Source of the DNA: Verrucomicrobiales bacterium
GTDB taxonomy: Bacteria; Verrucomicrobiota; Verrucomicrobiia; Verrucomicrobiales; Verrucomicrobiaceae
Assembly (NCBI GenBank): GCA_003506995.1
Contig: DNXB01000357.1
Coordinates: 1 to 5,411, forward strand
Direction: 5' to 3'
Length of the DNA: 5,411 nt
Part shown: positions 4,439 to 5,411 of the stretch, one piece after another
Numbering within the stretch: the first letter of the stretch is position 1
Layout of the letters: each line of letters opens with the position of its first letter
The notes under the pieces: generated by a model
Databases searched by the model: none
The model's input: the letters and a program-made list of their open reading frames with translations, nothing else
Told to the model about the DNA's origin: nothing
Translations under genes and position numbers: made by a program

Positions 4439-5411
4439 ATGGAACTGAAATTATTAAAGCTGCTCGGCAGTGAGGACTATGTGCCCTCAAACGTGCCGGA
4501 GCTGCTTTCCCAACTGGGCATGAAGCCCAATCAACAGCAGGTGTTGCAAAGCCTGCTCAAAACCCTGGAGAAACAGGGCAAAATCATCCGCACGAAGGGC
4601 AACCGCTACATCGTGGCGAAGGAGGCGGACCTGGTCCCCGGTGTGATCCAGATCACGCGCGGCGGCCGGGGTTTTGTGCAACCGGACGAGGCGGGTATCA
4701 CTGAGATCAGCATTTCGGACAGAGACACAGGCACCGCGATGCATGGCGACCGTGTGCTGGTGCGTCTGGATGTGAAACCGGGGCAGACGGACAACAGCGG
4801 CAGCGTGGTGCGCGTGCTGGAGCGCAAGCGCACGCAGTTTGTCGGCACCTTGCAGCGCTCGAAGCAGTTCCTGCACGTCACGCCGGATGATCCGCGTCTG
4901 CCGGGGGCGATCTATGTGTCGGAACCCCGCGACGTGGGCCGCAAGCCGAACGTGGGAGACAAGGTGGTCGTGGAAATCACGCAGTGGGAGTCCAAGCAGA
5001 CCGCGCCCGAGGGCGAGATCATCGAAGTGCTGGGCCCGCCGGATGAGGAAGGCGTCGATATGCTCTCCGTGCTGCGTCATTACGACCTGCCGCTGCATTT
5101 TCCGAAAAACGTGCTGCATGAAGCGCAGACGATCGCCAAATCGCGCGCCGACAACCAGCCGAGCCCTGAAGAGTGCAAAGGCCGTGTCGATTGCCGCTCG
5201 CACAACGTCATCACGATTGATCCTGATGACGCGAAGGACTTTGATGATGCGATCTGCATTCAAAAGCACGGCGATCAGTGGCAGTTGTGGGTTCACATCG
5301 CCGATGTCTCGCATTACGTGCTGCCGGGCAGCGCTTTGGATATCGAGGCCAGGAAGCGCGGCAACTCGACCTACCTCGTGGACCGTGTGATCCCGATGCT
5401 GCCGGAGGCGC
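4439..5411 (+). CDS. rnr: Ribonuclease R, N-terminal part (3' end outside window)
   Basis: Processive 3'-to-5' exoribonuclease of the RNB (RNase II/R) family, degrading structured RNA, rRNA and defective mRNA in the cytoplasm. The first 324 residues are present and the frame is open to the window edge. Domain order is that of RNase R rather than RNase II: an N-terminal winged-helix-like segment (about 1-60), a first cold-shock/OB domain (about 66-110, with GRGFVQPD and MHGDRVLVRL), a second (about 133-185, with RTQFVGTL and VGDKVVVEI), then the RNB domain from about 249. Catalytic metal-binding aspartates fit D261, D267, D269 and D270 in TIDPDDAKDFDDA, with the same 6-2-1 spacing as E. coli RNase R D272/D278/D280/D281. 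The segment WVHIADVSHYV and the following RKRGNSTYLVDRVIPMLPE are family-typical. The ATG at 4439 is the only plausible in-frame start after the previous gene; no clear Shine-Dalgarno precedes it. Confidence 0.95.
   Translation, partial: MELKLLKLLGSEDYVPSNVPELLSQLGMKPNQQQVLQSLLKTLEKQGKIIRTKGNRYIVAKEADLVPGVIQITRGGRGFVQPDEAGITEISISDRDTGTAMHGDRVLVRLDVKPGQTDNSGSVVRVLERKRTQFVGTLQRSKQFLHVTPDDPRLPGAIYVSEPRDVGRKPNVGDKVVVEITQWESKQTAPEGEIIEVLGPPDEEGVDMLSVLRHYDLPLHFPKNVLHEAQTIAKSRADNQPSPEECKGRVDCRSHNVITIDPDDAKDFDDAICIQKHGDQWQLWVHIADVSHYVLPGSALDIEARKRGNSTYLVDRVIPMLPEA

Noticed and set aside
4429..4473. Possible 14-codon leader peptide overlapping the rnr start
   Set aside because: It has no ribosome site and no attenuator-like structure follows; an ATG this close to a start is expected by chance.
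4487..5314. 275-codon minus-strand and 183-codon plus-strand open frames over rnr
   Set aside because: Both are out of frame with the unmistakable RNase R reading frame, and the products have shadow-like composition.

Overview
The window is an ordinary-looking stretch of a high-G+C bacterial chromosome interrupted by two small repeat-rich insertions. All six recognisable genes lie on the + strand. The divergent Hsp33, the style of release factor 2, the weak or absent Shine-Dalgarno sequences and a stand-alone four-helix-bundle (23S intervening-sequence type) gene together suggest a member of the Planctomycetota-Verrucomicrobiota-Chlamydiota group, most likely Verrucomicrobiota (Prosthecobacter or Verrucomicrobium-like). 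That placement is an inference from protein style, not a database result.

Layout. 1-384 is the C-terminal part of peptide chain release factor 2 (prfB); the window opens exactly on its GGQ catalytic motif. 381-856 looks like an inserted unit: a 125-residue four-helix-bundle protein gene (439-816) bracketed by two arrays of 7-bp repeats in opposite orientation, matching as inverted repeats at 29 of 33 positions. 864-1730 encodes an AraC-family regulator with an N-terminal cupin-type sensor domain. 1731-1938 is non-coding and holds four related palindromic units in alternating orientation, resembling a REP/BIME cluster. 1939-4367 is a tightly packed gene run: an Hsp33-type redox chaperone (hslO), a GT4 glycosyltransferase resembling WaaG, and a YkgJ-type cysteine-cluster protein, with gaps of 3 and 2 bp. 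4368-4438 is a short gap with a second heptad array of different sequence. From 4439 the N-terminal 324 residues of RNase R (rnr) run off the right edge, ending inside the catalytic RNB domain.

How the genes relate. prfB, hslO and rnr are housekeeping or stress-related functions in translation termination, oxidative protein protection and RNA decay. The AraC regulator has no obvious target beyond its neighbours. The hslO-GT4-ykgJ run is probably one transcript, linking a zinc/cysteine redox chaperone, an envelope sugar transferase and a metal-binding cysteine protein, but no shared pathway is evident from sequence.

The parts that most deserve a second look are the inverted heptad arrays around the four-helix-bundle gene, which recall the intervening sequences of 23S rRNA genes but sit outside rRNA, and the four-unit palindromic cluster downstream of the AraC gene. 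No rRNA, tRNA, CRISPR array, transposase or integrase was seen.
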